From the NCBI RefSeq assembly GCF_001039355.2, contig NW_019775562.1, positions 125,842 through 153,756 of the forward strand: a stretch of DNA of 27,915 bases. Reading direction: 5' to 3'. Shown piece after piece: positions 1 to 13,801 of the stretch; the first letter of the stretch is position 1; each line of letters opens with the position of its first letter. Position numbers and translations under genes: made by a program. The stretch comes from Lingula anatina (Eukaryota > Brachiopoda > Lingulata > Lingulida > Lingulidae). Below the pieces are notes generated by a model. It ran no database searches and had not been told where the DNA came from. It saw nothing but the letters and a program-made list of their open reading frames with translations.

Positions 1-165
1 AAAAAAAAAAAAAAAAAAAAGAGCAATTATTGAAAATATACATAAAATATACAAAAAATAAACATATAACGATAAATAAAATAGATGAAAAATAAGATAG
101 ATAAAATAGATAAATAAAATTAAGTAATGAATAAATAATGATAGTAATGATAATATTTTTTCGTA
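1..165. repeat. A-rich low-complexity DNA
   Basis: The window opens with 20 consecutive As. These run into a loose mixture of AATA, AAATAGA and AATGAT words, reading as a degenerate AT-rich simple repeat. It could be the decayed poly(A)/AT tail of a retroposon lying outside the window to the left, but there is no element body in view to support that. Confidence 0.7.
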
Positions 166-2520
166 GTGGGAAAAGAGGGATATTTTGCACTCCTACTTTT
201 TCAGGCTTTTATAACCTTCAATTTATATGTTTAATGATAACAGGAGTATGGCATCATAGAATGTTGATAATTTATTCATTACCAGGTTATTCCGTTCACT
301 CCACATTTTGTGAGTTTCACCCTAATCTGGACGCCTTTAAATGCAACCCACAAAGGGGAAAACTAACTTGATTACATGTAACATTATCTACAGTCCATCA
401 CTTGGTTAACACGGTCCTGTTGCCACTCGCTGAATTATCTACGATTAAATCACGTTTGCTGAGATCGCAGAGTACCGCTGATTTTAACGCTATCGGTGCG
501 CTCCATTATGTGTGGTGAATCAGCGCTTTGTGGCGTTGCCATTTATGTACGCCTGAGCGCAACATTACTTCTTATTAAGGTTGATAACGCTATCAGGGAA
601 TAGACAGATCAACCCATTGGGCGACATTATAAATCGTTTAAAACGAAAAGCGAAAGGGGCGCGGCGATCCACCAACCCCTTAGCCAAAACAAAGTGGCGG
701 TTCTATTCATTTTCCAATAGGAAGGAGAGGTCCCGTGACCCACAGAAGCAGATGCCACGTACCCAGTTCATTTTACAGCCATGAACAGGAAAAGGAACAT
801 AAGATATTTTGCCTTCCTTTAGGGTGTCTTCAATTCCCCAGTGTTTGTTGATTTAACTCACATCTTTGACACTAAAAAGAAATTGGTCTGTACAATTAGT
901 ATGTGTTAGTATGAGCTCGGTTCAGCACCTGTAACGAGACCCTGCTGCTCCTACACTGCACTATACATGTATAGGAGCATGCCGATGTACCAAGGTTTTA
1001 GTCAAAGAGTGCGCACGACAACGGCACCACCCAATTTATTAATGTACATGAGTTTCGCAAGTGCACGTGTGTCCGTGTGCCATGCAGTAGGGGCCCTACA
1101 GTCGTTACACACAGCGAAACCTGACAATAATTACAAAGCCGACGACTTGGGAAGATTTTGAGTTTTAACAATTCGAAGACGTTGTTTGTGAGTGAGATTC
1201 TTTCAGATGTGCTAATCACAATTCAGGGATAATGCTAGAAAAACGTATTCCATAAAAAGCTGGACAATTTGTTGTTGCTACCCTTATTGGTGTGATTGTC
1301 TGAACCGTAGTAGGTGGCCTAGATTAGAGATCTTGATGGAGATAAACCTTTTGGAAAACAGCGACTTGTTTTTTCCTTCGTGAGATGGCCGCTGCACGTC
1401 AAGGTCAGATGGCATTAAGGTCCCTGTCGGCGTTCCTGCCACGTATTGATCCTCTACCTGGGCGGTCTGTGAACGGCATATCACGTTGATTGATTTACTT
1501 AGAAAAGCCTATTTTTACATATAGATTAAAAATGGAAAAACGCAGTCATTTTACATGCAGAACCTGTCTTTTAAGTTAATGTATAGTTGCAGCCGTTACC
1601 GACAGACTCTGATGATAGACGACAGCTATATCAGAACCATCTTCTTCCTACGACTTTCTAGACATTTTACTGAATTCACAACACAATCTTTTTAAAAATA
1701 TGTATCAGAATCGAGGCCACTTGCGATATGACCATGCATAATAAAATTCACAGTCTCACGTGCTGTGTTGTTTCTTTTATCAAAACCACAGGTAAAACGA
1801 CTAATGTCATGACGTGCATGATATTGAGTGTACTTTGAAACATGCAGGCCTGTGCTTTACAACTGCGGTTTACACCGACATTAAAGTTTTGGCTTTTCGT
1901 ATCACATATCTAACCTTACGCATTGATGATTTTTAACATAAATGTCCTCGTTTAAAATCAAAGTTAATTTTCAAACACTGATCTTCTGTGTTACCAGCAG
2001 TGACATACAGGACACGAGATTTAAACCAACGAGATTTTAACCACCGTTCTGCACATTAATCAGTAGACCCCGGGAGAGCCGTCACCAGTCTCCGGCAATT
2101 TGCTCCTACAGTTATACCGTCACCGCCGGTCAAAGGTCTCGGTATCATCAGTTTTAACTTGGCCCGAACAGTTGAGATGTAAATATGGTACGTAGAAAAA
2201 CAAAATAACTAACGATATATTAAAATGTACCTATACTTCTTTGGGCTTCAACCCACTCAGTTACTGGTAAATCATTTTCCTACTTACTGAGACATTGGAA
2301 TACTTTTAATTAAGACGGAGAACGGACTACCTCTGTAATATTGGTTCATGCAATGGTCAAGTAGGTCCCGAGATGGCTTGAGATATCTGTTTCTGTGAAA
2401 GGCTGAGAGAAAGTGACAGTTCCATGCTTTTTATTGACAAATGACGCTGACCCTCACCTTGACCATACCCTGATCGGCTTGTGTCACCTCCGCGATTGAG
2501 AGCAGTTAAGGACGAATTGT
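166..2520. other. Non-coding stretch, no supported gene
   Basis: Only short chance reading frames (under about 80 codons) occur on either strand, and none has a recognisable motif. A 14-bp perfect palindrome built on CATG lies at 961-974. A minus-strand GTGAGG donor-like site near 2455-2462 has no convincing exon behind it. I see nothing else to annotate. Confidence 0.5.
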
Positions 2521-2523
2521 ATA

Positions 2524-2562
<39 letters not shown>

Positions 2563-2564
2563 AT
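2521..2564. repeat. (AAAT)n microsatellite
   Basis: About ten head-to-tail AAAT units begin after TATAT and end at a GCGG junction. The minus-strand reading across it (a run of LFIY residues) is a product of the repeat, not a protein. AAAT arrays can mark the 3' tail of a SINE or LINE, but the left flank shows no A/B box or other retroposon feature and resembles nothing beside the second AAAT array at 26.2 kb. Confidence 0.95.
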
Positions 2565-5500
2565 GCGGAAAGTCGGAAGAGTCCATATATTTATTTTACT
2601 TCCGTTTGTAAGATGATACAAACAGGAATCATATCCGTTTCGCCCAAGAAAAACAATAAACGAATTCAGGAGAATAAGAAGAGGAAAAAGTACTGTTTCT
2701 AAGCTATTCAACACCCAGACAGTGCACATAAAACAACCATGCCAGATTTTGAAGAACGTGTCAAATCACTGGTCAACAACAATAATAAACAGAACAAATT
2801 GAATTACCGTATCTTTTACATATATGCATCCATTTCTGCTAATGTAATATTACGACACAAGACAAATGCAATTACTTTATATTTGCTTTACCATTGACGT
2901 CGTGCTTTTGAGCCTAAACGAACAATAAGGTTTCAACAAAACATCCCGTATGCCTCGTCATTGTTCATCATGATTTCATTGGTAACATCCAGGCAGATTA
3001 ATCCAATTATTTTCCACATAAATTCCCCTGTAGCAGCGCATTCACTCTGCCGTGGATGCTAAAACATGATTAATAGAAAGTCAAACGATTTGATTTCGAT
3101 GTTGTTAGACGAGACTGCAAATACTGACTAATGAAAACAAAAGAGATAACGTATCGTAATCAATTCGGTACACAATGAAGATGGATTTGTTGCTCTTTCG
3201 TGTCAATTCGGCCGTCGATTTGAGGTTACTTCAATACACAAAGGTGATGAAACAACGACAGAATACAGAGTCATTCCAGCGCAAATTGACTTCCTTTTAA
3301 CGGCACATCGCAAAGTGACTTTGGGCACGTTCACTTTGGATTCGGCTACTTCGACCCGACTGAGGACGGGGTAAAACGATCACTTTGCAGCCAACCATTG
3401 ATTCTAAAATTCGAAGAGCTCCGGTTAGGAGCACGGAATCTTTGTATAGACAGGTAGATTTAAATTAAAACAACCAAAATATTAGGTGCGTCATTTAGAT
3501 CGATTCGGACTCGAACTATCCGAGACCATTGTGAACTTGCCCCAGAAAATGACTTTGGTCTTATGTACGTAGGCCTCGCATTAAAGCATTGTTTACTTCA
3601 GCGGACTGCAAACCTTGAAAAAAATGGACGCAACGATTAACCGAACCTTAATTCTATCCCACCACATCTTTGCCTAACCCGAGTGTTCCCGCCCGTAAGA
3701 ACAATAAGCAACGAACCGCACACATATTGTTCGTTTTCGCACAAAAACCAATCGATTTCTATCATAGAGAATACATTCTGCATCCGCCAGTCTGAATCAA
3801 AAGACCCCCTAAAGAGAAAGTCCCGACCCACCGGAGTGGAAGATGCCAGGGGATTAACGGACAGACGGCTCACACACTCCAAGTGTTTCTGTTAAAGCTA
3901 TCAATATCAGCGTTCACGAAAATCACTGGAACGTGTTTCTGGATTTTTTCTAAATAATATACTTTTTAACCATGAGCAACAAATAGCATGCTAGGAACTT
4001 TGGCAAAAAGAGTATCAGTTTTCATTTCCTGTGCAGCGTATGATGAATATAGTACATGCCTGGGGCGTATCCACTGTACCACCGCGGTACCAGATGACAC
4101 TATGGTACTGAAACACACTGGCTTAAGTCCACACAGGCACTGGAGTAGCTCGTAATATGAGCATTTTAGATAAAAGAAAATAAAATTAGTCACTACAGAT
4201 ATTGGGGTCATCATTTTCAGCTGATACTTGCATTAGCGATTGTTTAGACAGTTTTCCTTGATCAAATATCTGAAAGAACATTTATTATTTAGTTTTAATT
4301 TGTCGTATGAGAAAAAGTAATAGTAACCGGCATGTAAATAAATATATGTTTATTGTTATCGTTATTATGCAATTATATGATAATATGCTTCATTCGTCCA
4401 GCCCCAGGAACCTGAGACCCCTGTAAACATCAAAATGTTTGTTAAAAAACTACGCCTATCTATACTCGCTATTAGCTGCACCATGTTTTTGACACTGTCT
4501 CTTTTTCTTTTAGTTTGTTGATGGTGCCATGTCCTCTTACATGGGCATTGCAGCGATTTGCTATAAAATTCCCTTTCATTCAAGACCTGTGCGTGTATCG
4601 TTAAATACTCAAATAATCTTTCACAGTTTCATCAGTTGGGGTTTGTCTTTGGTGCCAGATAAGCAGTATAATGACAGTGTGCGGATAATGGCAACAATCT
4701 CTACAAATAAAGACAGATCGATGCTTTTAACTGACAAGGAAAACCTGATGGTGGATTTGTACGCGCGTTAGTGACTTTAGGCGAGATGATGGACGAAACG
4801 GGAGTATTACATTTACCGCTGGGTGACAAGTCAACTGCTAAAAAATGTGGTAGATCATTTCATTATTTGAAATATAGAAATCATCAGTGTAATAATTATT
4901 AGCCTGATTTGTTTCACTTTAAAAAGTCAACTAAATGATATCTACCTTTTTATTATTCTATCTTTTTGTGAAAACAGTGGACCAAGGTACCGGCATTTGC
5001 TGCTATTTGTTACAGTGAATTTTGCTTACGTGCAATTTCTGAAAATTAAAAGAGAATTTAGGTAATTTTGATATTTATTCTAGTTACTGTCTAATCTTTA
5101 TCGTTTGTGTTTTAAGTTCATTTAGTGGGCTCTTTGTATTACACACACTGCAGTGAACACAAGCTCTGGAGCTGCAAGTTTCCTAAAACAATGAACACAG
5201 TGCCGTGAATAACTGTGCAAATACTTCAGAGTTCAGTAGAAAACAGATAGCATTCACTTGAACCTAAGAATTCTGGTAAAAACCACAACTTAAAAGAAAC
5301 ACAAAGCCCCTCGTTCCGGTCCGGTAGCCATTTGTATGCAAATTCGTATTGATTGTCATCTCGGTGAGAGCATGCTAAAAATGCAGAAAGTAATGCTCCA
5401 TCATTTTAAAACGATTTCCCCTGACATTTCCAGGGATGGAGAGCATTATCAGTGAAGTGGCGTATAATTGCAGGAACACTGCTCCTTGTGGATGACACGA

Positions 5501-8500
5501 AGTCATGAAGGTACCGTAGGACCCGTTTCACGAAGTGACCAAATTTGGAAGGCTTAGCTAATAATGCTAAACTTTCACTAAATATGTGATGAACTCGTTT
5601 TTGACCCACAGTTCCCAACACATGTTTACAAACACATTCCCAGTCCAGTTATGACGGATTAAGTTGGTACACATTATCTCAGCATACCGTGCTACTACCA
5701 TGTCTGACCTTCCGTCTACGAAGGTGAGCGGGACAGGAGAGGGATTAGATTGACTTAGTTTACCTCTTGTAGAATTTTGAAGCCTCTGATACATGTAGGG
5801 CGGTTACAGTACCATATTCTGTACAGTGAGTCTGTGTTTTCGTGTCATTCAATATCGCCATTCACTTCGCCTCGTGTTTGCTCTGACAGAGCACTAATCT
5901 TTGGAGTGCACTCGTTATTCTCTATTCGTTTATTAGAAACCAGACCCCCCTCTCCCCATCTGCTGAGATAACACGGTACTGAAGAACATTCTCATGTCTG
6001 TAGACTCCACACGCACCTCACGTGGTATTTACTGGAGACAACATAATTGCCACTATGCCACTAATCATCACACGGCCATTTTCTTTCCGCACTCAAAAAT
6101 GACAACTGGAAAAAAGTTTAACAAAGGCCGTCACTGTTAACTAACACTATTTAAATGATGGTCACATAATATGCCATTTTGCGCATAATCATCCTAAATT
6201 TAAAGGCAAAGGAGGTAATTTTTGTATCAAAGTAAAGTGAGTATTTTATTTATTACCACAATGACACATCAATACTATGGTGACAACAATTTTATATTCT
6301 GTATTTCTTGTACATGAAATGAACGACCTGATTTCGCTGATACTTGAGAGAGAATGAGCCAAAAAGGATTCAAATTCCATCTATAAAATATCTTGGGATA
6401 CAGCACCTAAGATTTGATTTGGTGCAGGTGTCTTTGGTTAGTGAGGTAAAGGTATCGAATATTCATCAAGTATTTCGCGCAAATATTTCGCCGCCTTTGC
6501 CTTGAAGTATAAATGAACGACTTGATTAATCACATTTAAAACTCTGCATCTTAGATACAAACAGGGAGTTTTTTAATTGTCCACATTTGAATATCAAAAT
6601 GTCACAGATGACTTGTTTCTAAAAGCAGAAATTGTATAAGGACACAAAGGAGCGTCAGTCTGTGTAAAATCTGCATCCATTTGTCAATTACCAACTTTTC
6701 ACCGTTGAAGCATTCGGTCTGTACTTCTTTCCAGTGCAATATTCAAGACACTTTTTTCTTGTGGGTTTGAGATGTCATTCTGATCGTAACTGATAAATCC
6801 ATGGACATGATCACAACGTAATTAGAGGCATTGTTAGTGAGTAGAGCGGTTGAAACACGTTTCTTCCATTGTCATTCCTGGAACACCACAGCAGGCTTCC
6901 CGGTGGGATTGGGATTTGTTTATGTCAGAAAGTCCGCAATAAATTGTGTCTGATTTTTACGATCGTTTGGAAAGGAAAATATGTCTAAAAGTCATTTACG
7001 AAAATGAAGAAACATTTGACATATTTTATGTGTAACGCCTCAAAGCGACATTCTGCAGAGATATGGACTCAGCTTAATAAGATACATATATATTACATCT
7101 AGTGATTTACTTGGCTGATGTTACTTGTTTAAGCACCACAGGGAACTAACCACTATGTATATCACATACGTATAGGACCTTAGGCAATCGCCAGCTCAGA
7201 GATAGACCGCTGTCCCCGAACAACTCATCTTTAAAGAGTCGGGGGCTCAAGATGTGGCACACAAACACCTCTCGCACTGTGGAGCTCTTTGCTGAGTTCG
7301 TAAAACGAAATATCAGAGCACTTACCATTTTGGCAAATGTGATGGGCGTGAAATCAGCCGACACCACAGTATATGACGCTTCACATATCCATTAATAACC
7401 CCCTCCAATCCCCTGAAATACTCCCAGAGACAGATCTATGGAGTCGGCTTAATTAAATAGAAATATATCGCATGATCCATCAAACAACGTGCAATTTGTT
7501 TAAACGTTATTTCATGATGAACGTTCGTTTTATGTTAGCCGGACACAGTGCATTACTTTACAAAGCAGTGGCAATTCTACGAATTTTTTTCGTATATCGG
7601 TCACTATTGGTTTTCCCTCACATTACTATTTAATACACCTTTACACGTGTACAGTACATCGCTTCAGTTACCCTTTGTAGGAGGATAGTTTTTATAATAT
7701 CTCTTAGAATTTGGTTAGTTAAGAGGTTTACTTAAATGAGTTTAGATGGAGGCTGAAAGGAATTTTTGAACACACATTAGCTTGTGTTCTTCACAGTTAT
7801 GAGTTCGCATGTCTTCTGTAGTGGGATAGTTGAAAGGTCACATTTGACGTTTTTCGTCATTTTTTCTCTAAAACTGTTACATTATTAGAGGAGATTTCAT
7901 GATAGAAACGGTTCGTGATATTTCGAATTCAATTTTTCATACGACTACTTTCAATCCCCGTAATGCGTCTTTGAACCAATTTCTATCTCACCAGACGTCA
8001 ATATTGTGTGACATATTGTGATTTAAACCAATGAAATTCAGCAAGAGTGCGTAATTGAAGGCTCGGTGTGGTGTATTAGACCATAACGACCGTCTTAAAT
8101 AGCACTGCACCCCTACTGATTGACGGTCAAACGGCAAAATTGATGTTTACCTCAATGTATGGGCAACTTTGAGTTGACTTTTAACGGAAAAGGAACAGTT
8201 ATCATAAAATAGTTAAGTTTGAATAGCTAGGCCACTTTAAAGAGCCGGTGATCTTAAAAACGTTTTAGCAAAATAAGAATCCGGAACAATTAGGTAAAAT
8301 CGCCTGAGAAAACTTCAAGAGAAAAAGCGTCTGGCCATGTTTCTGAACTACAACATCTCCCACTGCCACGGAGACGCTCACTGCTCACTGAAACGAAGCC
8401 ATTCTCTCAGCGCTGCTTTTTAAAGGCAGTGCTGCTACTGCTGTTGTTGTCTTAGAATTCAGAGAAAGAAATCGTGATATATGCAAATAACCGTTAGTTG

Positions 8501-10561
8501 ACCCGGTCACCAGTTGTTGACGAACACAGGAGGTCCTGGGGTACAGCGTTCTTTAATCACGACGTTTACGGCGCATCTCACATAATTTACTAATAAAATG
8601 CTGTTTTAACGTCTTTCGTTTATCTCGTTAGTGCGCTCGAGAAACTGTAACTGTCACCTGGAGCTATTCCAACATGTGTGTTATGATTTTAATTGTCGAA
8701 GACAATAGCGTGGTTTTACACTCAAGTTCTAGATAACGATGCAAACACAGGTGCTTATTTAGGTGCGTTCCCAATTACTCTGAACCCGCCTTATGTCGAG
8801 GACCGCCATATTTCCAGTTATTTTGTCTTGTAATGAATGTGAATGTTTCACTACAAGAATCACGATAAGTCCGTACACAAAGTGAATGAAAGGATCGGTG
8901 TTTGGGCCGACAATCTGACAATTTACAAATTTTGTTCAAAACTGATTTAAAGTGTGTTATTACTTTTACTGAGAAAACAAAAAAGTTATCAATTCTTAGA
9001 ACTAGTTACTAAGTTAGGTTGAGCAAAGTTTTGTTAACGACGATATTTGCAAAGATCTGTGGACTATTTCCTGACCTAATCCAATCTCACGTCACCACCA
9101 TTTATGCAATAATGATGATCATGACAGGGATTGGAAAACCATGATGTAGGAAACTGCTATCGGCGGTCTGTGACCAATGTGGATTTGCAAGATGTTTCTC
9201 TTTGTCCGATAATCCCTCTAAATGCTAGATGGGGTATCTGTAATTCACCGCATGGAAATCCATGTGGTTAAACACGCTGTTTTCTCCCAGACAGACATCC
9301 ACTCGACACGACACCAGATTACCAAAGTGATATATAAATGTCATATCTACAAATTAATTGGTATCATTAAATGTATTTCCAATATCCATAAGGTTATTTG
9401 TACGATATTAATTCTCCAGGACTTGGTTTCCACGGCAATTGTGCCTCTGTCAGTGCCAATAGAGATTTGAAAGGTATTAATAGTCATTTGCATAGCTTTG
9501 TATTATGGCAACCCTTATGGAGTATGACGACAAAGTAGTGTTCCAAGAGCGTGGTTCGATCATAGCAGATATACTTTCTGGAAACAATGTTAATTTGACC
9601 CATTAACAAGCTTAGTCGTCATTTTAGCACCATTCAGGGCATTAATGGGGAAACTATATCGTCTTTATATAACCTCAATTAACCGCTATTTACCAAAAAC
9701 TGTCTTGTTACTTTGTCAAATTCAATGGAGATTTACACTGCACTGCGATATCCGTAATTTGTTTGAAAATAGCGTCGACAATTTCCTTTCACGGCCTGAT
9801 TAATTTAAATATAAACAGGACTTTGTGAAGCGTCCTCAATTTCGCAATGGATTTTTGCTACACATTTCACCTAACGACATGTTTATTATAGACATTACCG
9901 TCAGAACAAACGTTTTCCATGTGAACAATGACGCCGACAACGACGTCAAAGCTGTGGAACACGGACAGAGTCAATTGCCAGTAATGAGCAGGGCCGTCTT
10001 TGTCTGATGATACCAATTCTGACACTTACTTTAATTATTAAGTCCTTTCAAACGACTGAATGTCCATTGAGCCAGGTCTATAATATAAAATTCTAATACG
10101 ACATATTATCTTCTTATAAAAGTCTCTAGATATGTTGACCGAATTTTTGACAAAATGTACGCGGTTGTACATTTCCAGAAAATGTCCACTTTCATCGAAA
10201 AAGTTTGCAACTAATATCTAACAATTTTATAAAACTCTGTACAATGTCGTAGGTAATTTGTAGAAGATGACAAATCACGTGACCGTCGCTTCACCGTTAT
10301 TACATTTATGTATCACCTCACTTAAGAATTGCATGGTTCAGTGGTGAATAATTTGAGAATGTGATTTAACATTGGGAGCGGAAGCGGAAACACAGCTATA
10401 GTCAAAATTTGGATACTATAAAACAGGCGGATGTCTTATCACCATAGCACCGATCGCGAAATGCCATGGAGGACAAAACCTTCAGCGTAACATCTTACGG
10501 CAAAGTATGAAACCATAGCACCCATCCTGGGCACATCTGACAACAGGTATTTGGATTTAAA
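2565..10561. other. Long non-coding stretch, no supported gene
   Basis: Eight kilobases of largely unique AT-rich sequence. Reading frames are short and unremarkable. Isolated donor-like words occur on the minus strand (for example GTAAGT at 7320-7325), but none pairs with a good acceptor and an open frame long enough to trust. Two diverged related segments near 7056 and 7428 and a cluster of TCACTTTG words at 3311-3387 are reported as findings. The region could be intergenic or intronic; the sequence alone does not decide. Confidence 0.5.

Positions 10562-10650
<89 letters not shown>
10562..10650. repeat. Compound (CA)n(GA)n microsatellite
   Basis: A CA dinucleotide array with one GC interruption changes abruptly to a pure GA array at about 10,608. 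The GA part is about 42 bases of perfect purine/pyrimidine strand asymmetry and could adopt triplex DNA; the CA part is of the kind that can form Z-DNA. The cysteine/valine/serine/leucine-rich translation of the opposite strand is a by-product of the repeat. Confidence 0.97.
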
Positions 10651-10652
<2 letters not shown>

Positions 10653-13600
10653 GTTTAGTGCATGATCCTACTAATACATCATGAGCAACACATGAAATAT
10701 ACATTAACAATATTAGGAAAATTTTGCCTAATGACTTCATCAATTAATGAAGTATTTATCTAAGTCCTTCTAATATTTCATAATGGAAGGGCACATTTTA
10801 ATCCCAATACAACATGATACCACTGAACCGGGAATCAATATCTTAACAATAACAAAATAAATGGGATCTTGTGACATTTTTGTACTTTTGATATAAAAAA
10901 ATGAGTTCTAATTATCTTTGATGTGTTGATGTGACTTGGCTTCTCACAAGTATTGACAGTGCATTGAATACACGATGAATTACTCTGCTAAATGGATGCA
11001 AGCAATTCTGTTAGAGCGATGTCCGCACAAGTGGAGCGTTTAATTATCGGAACTGTCCAAGATATAGCGGGTGTCATGTGCAAATCAAGCACCAGCCTTC
11101 CATTGCCGTTTCCGCAGTAGGAAATAAATGCATGCAAAGAAACTTTCTCATCATCTCCAAAGATATTGGAACAAGACTGGTGCTTTTCATTTCCTATTCC
11201 ACTCAGTAGTAGGTTTATTAATTCTATCTGTTTGGTCTTTTTCCCTCGTGGGCGATAGAGGTACATTTATTAACAGTTTTACAGATTTTCTTATTCTAAA
11301 ATACCTCCTCTTTGGTAAAGAGTATGCCGCCTATAACAAATCAAAGGACGGGACGTGGTCTTCGATTCTTTTTGTACCGGATGTCGCTATTCTATATTTC
11401 CCTGAATGAAATTGTGTTTACCATAGATTATAATGAATAACAACTTTCGTCACTACCCTTAATAAACATCGTTACGTTAAATAGTGCCATGGAAAGTTGG
11501 ACTGATAATCATCTCAGTAATAATTACATTTGTTAAATTATATGTTTATAATTATGTTTCTGAATATACACACACGCTATAATTAAACATGTAGCTGAAA
11601 TATTTTGGAAAACGTTATAATTAGTGTAGCAGGAGTGATCAGTGTAAGAACTCAAAGATGTGACCTTACGTAAAAAGAAAGAAGTAACCCACGCTTATTA
11701 CATTGGCAGGGACAAAATAAATAGAAAAAATGAAAAAAAAGTTTAAAAAGTGAGAGACTATTGGTAATTCCATGTAAAGAGAAGAACACTTCTCACAGTG
11801 TAATCGTGGTCTCAGGGGTTGGCGTAGTTCAGCAAACGGCACTCAGTCGATTTCAGCTGCAGTGCTGCCCCTGTCCTAGGCCAAGCGAAGACGGTTTCTT
11901 TAGCCCAAAGTTGGTGCAACATTTAAACTAAAATTTCTCGTCTACTTCAGTACACAATAGATATGAAGAAAAATGTAGGCATAGGTTTGAAACATGCGTG
12001 CCTTTCTTGCTGTACAACAACCGCGATATTTGTTTTTAATTGGACAACTTTCCACTTATCTTGAGTGGAATGAGACTAACATTTTGATAGAAATGTTTAG
12101 ACCGATTTTAGGTCTACAATTACTTGTATAAAAGCCACAGAGCTGATCTACAGTGTATAATGGTTGATTGATCGCTAATTGCTTCTTGACGATGTAAATA
12201 ACTCCAATTGATGAGGGCAAATATGTAATATTATATAAACATTAGCCAAGTCAGAATCCCAAGATTACACACAAAGCCAATTAGTCGCCTTTCGCAGGCT
12301 AACGCCGATTGTTTCGTGAGTAATTTATAATGAACAACGTGCAGCGCGTTAATCAAACTGCATAACATTAATATAGCGTTAATTCTGACTAAGACTCCGA
12401 ACGCTAAGTCAACTGTGTCGAGATCTGTTAGTCAGGTTCAATGTCAAGACAAGGGTTCATGTACACGCTGTTTGTGGCTATAAGTTCGAATTGGTATGCG
12501 ATGTGGTGAAAATCTATACAGCCCTCTGTAAAGATATATTTGTTATAGTGTTCTTTCTTTACGTTGTCGGGGGAAAACGTTGGCCATTTTTATGTTCACG
12601 TTAGCCATGATTTCATGCGGAATCTGCATTGAACGTCATACATTCAACCCGTCACTTAGCGGCGGCATGATATTGAACATTATTCAAACACATACACCTG
12701 TACATGTACGCGCAATAACAAGAGCATATGCGTGTCTACTAACGTACTCCCGCTCGTGTGCGCGCATGCCGTTAGACAAATGTATAATGCAGATAAGGTA
12801 AAAAGCCAATAAGACGCATTTTGCAAGCTGCCGTTGAGTGTTTTCTGCAATGAACAGCATAGCAGCGGGTAGTAATAAATTTCCGAGCGCTCATCAAAAG
12901 CTCGCGGTCTTACGTAGAAATGATCGCCAAAACTTCAGTAACGAACACGCCGGGTTGTCCGTTTTGTTCATCGACGCGCAGGTGTTTCTAAAGTATGTTT
13001 TTTTAACATTTCGTGACCTTTTTTTCTCAAAAGTCACTTAGAAAGCTTCAGACGCGGCAAGTCCTGATCTCTGTCACGCAGGTCTAGGAGGCTGCCCGGC
13101 GGGGGGTACTGGTAGCTGGTACAACAGCGCACGCACATATATAATCTGGTTAAATGAACGGCACGCGTACATACGGTACATTATTAATGCAGGTGTGACA
13201 TAAAGTTGACACTACAAGATGGTGCCAAATGTCCATGAACGCCAACAGAAAACAACCCCGCCACGCGCTCGGTGATTAAAGACCATGTGTTTGCTTCTTG
13301 AATGTAATTCAGTCGACAACAAACCATGAGTTATCTTCCGGGCAGTACTAGTAAACCGACCACAGACTGCGCCTAGCTGACTTGCTGAGAGGAGACAAGA
13401 CAACTATGCCACTATGATGTGCTAAGCTTTACGAGTCTATTCCTTATTATATTAGAAGAGGTGCTAACTACGAACTGTTTGAGCATCTTCTCTAAAAACT
13501 ATGTATTTGCTTCGATAACAGTTATTTCTATGTCTAAAAGGACAGAAACATCTTTTATTCATCAAAAATAAGGCTTGTAAAATATTTTTCTCTGAAAGCA

Positions 13601-13735
13601 GTTCAGTTTGTTTTGACGAAGGGTGAGCTTTTTTATAATTTACAATCTTATCATTGGTCACGAAAGCAAAAACAGTTCTCTTAAGCAATGGCATGATCAC
13701 AAATATGTGTAAGAATTTAAATGAAAGCCACGTAC
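10651..13735. other. Non-coding stretch, possibly intron
   Basis: No exon is identified here with confidence. If the signal-peptide exon at 13,736-13,801 is real, this interval lies downstream of it on the minus strand and is either its first intron or hides an exon I cannot recognise. Minus-strand frames at 10,988-11,266 (92 codons) and 13,212-13,403 (63 codons) are open but lack a good acceptor in the phase required (phase 0) and match no family I know. At 12,160-12,430 there are several TAAT-type homeodomain words and one TGATTGAT motif. Confidence 0.4.
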
Positions 13736-13801
13736 CTTGACATCTGCCAGCGCCAATACCACCATCATTCCAAAAGTGACGTACCCAGTTGCAAACTTCA
13801 T
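13736..13801 (-). CDS. First coding exon, secretory signal peptide
   Basis: On the minus strand an ATG at 13,801 opens a 22-codon frame that ends exactly at AAG|GTACGT, a strong splice donor with GT at 13,735-13,734, leaving the intron in phase 0. The peptide starts MKFATG, has a hydrophobic core MMVVLALA and ends ADVK. ALA|D fits the usual small-residue rule for signal peptidase cleavage, so cleavage would fall about four residues before the splice site. The start has A at -3. I see no ATG in the roughly 200 bases upstream, which fits a clean 5' leader. A longer frame overlapping on the same strand reads through the donor and is probably a shadow. Known biology: many genes for secreted peptides and extracellular proteins have a short first coding exon carrying only the signal peptide. 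Inference: a secreted protein gene runs leftward from here. The mature product is unknown because no second exon was identified. Confidence 0.6.

Noticed and set aside
961-974. Perfect 14-bp palindrome CTATACATGTATAG
   Set aside because: TACATGTA-type palindromes recur throughout the window and look like a genome-wide word preference, not a specific site.
2455-2520. Minus-strand donor CAAG|GTGAGGG suggesting an exon
   Set aside because: The only open stretch is about ten codons after a weak purine-rich acceptor, which is insufficient.
4070-4100. Minus-strand TGGTACAGTGGATACG resembling a tRNA A box
   Set aside because: No B box at the expected distance and no paired acceptor stem.
7325-7400. 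Minus-strand donor ATG|GTAAGTG suggesting an exon ending at 7,326
   Set aside because: The frame behind it is short, there is no pyrimidine-tract acceptor within it, and a stop lies just upstream.
11819-11885. A-box-like TGGCGTAGTTCAGC, possible tRNA or SINE
   Set aside because: No acceptable B box or cloverleaf follows. The nearest TCGATTT word is poorly matched and too close.
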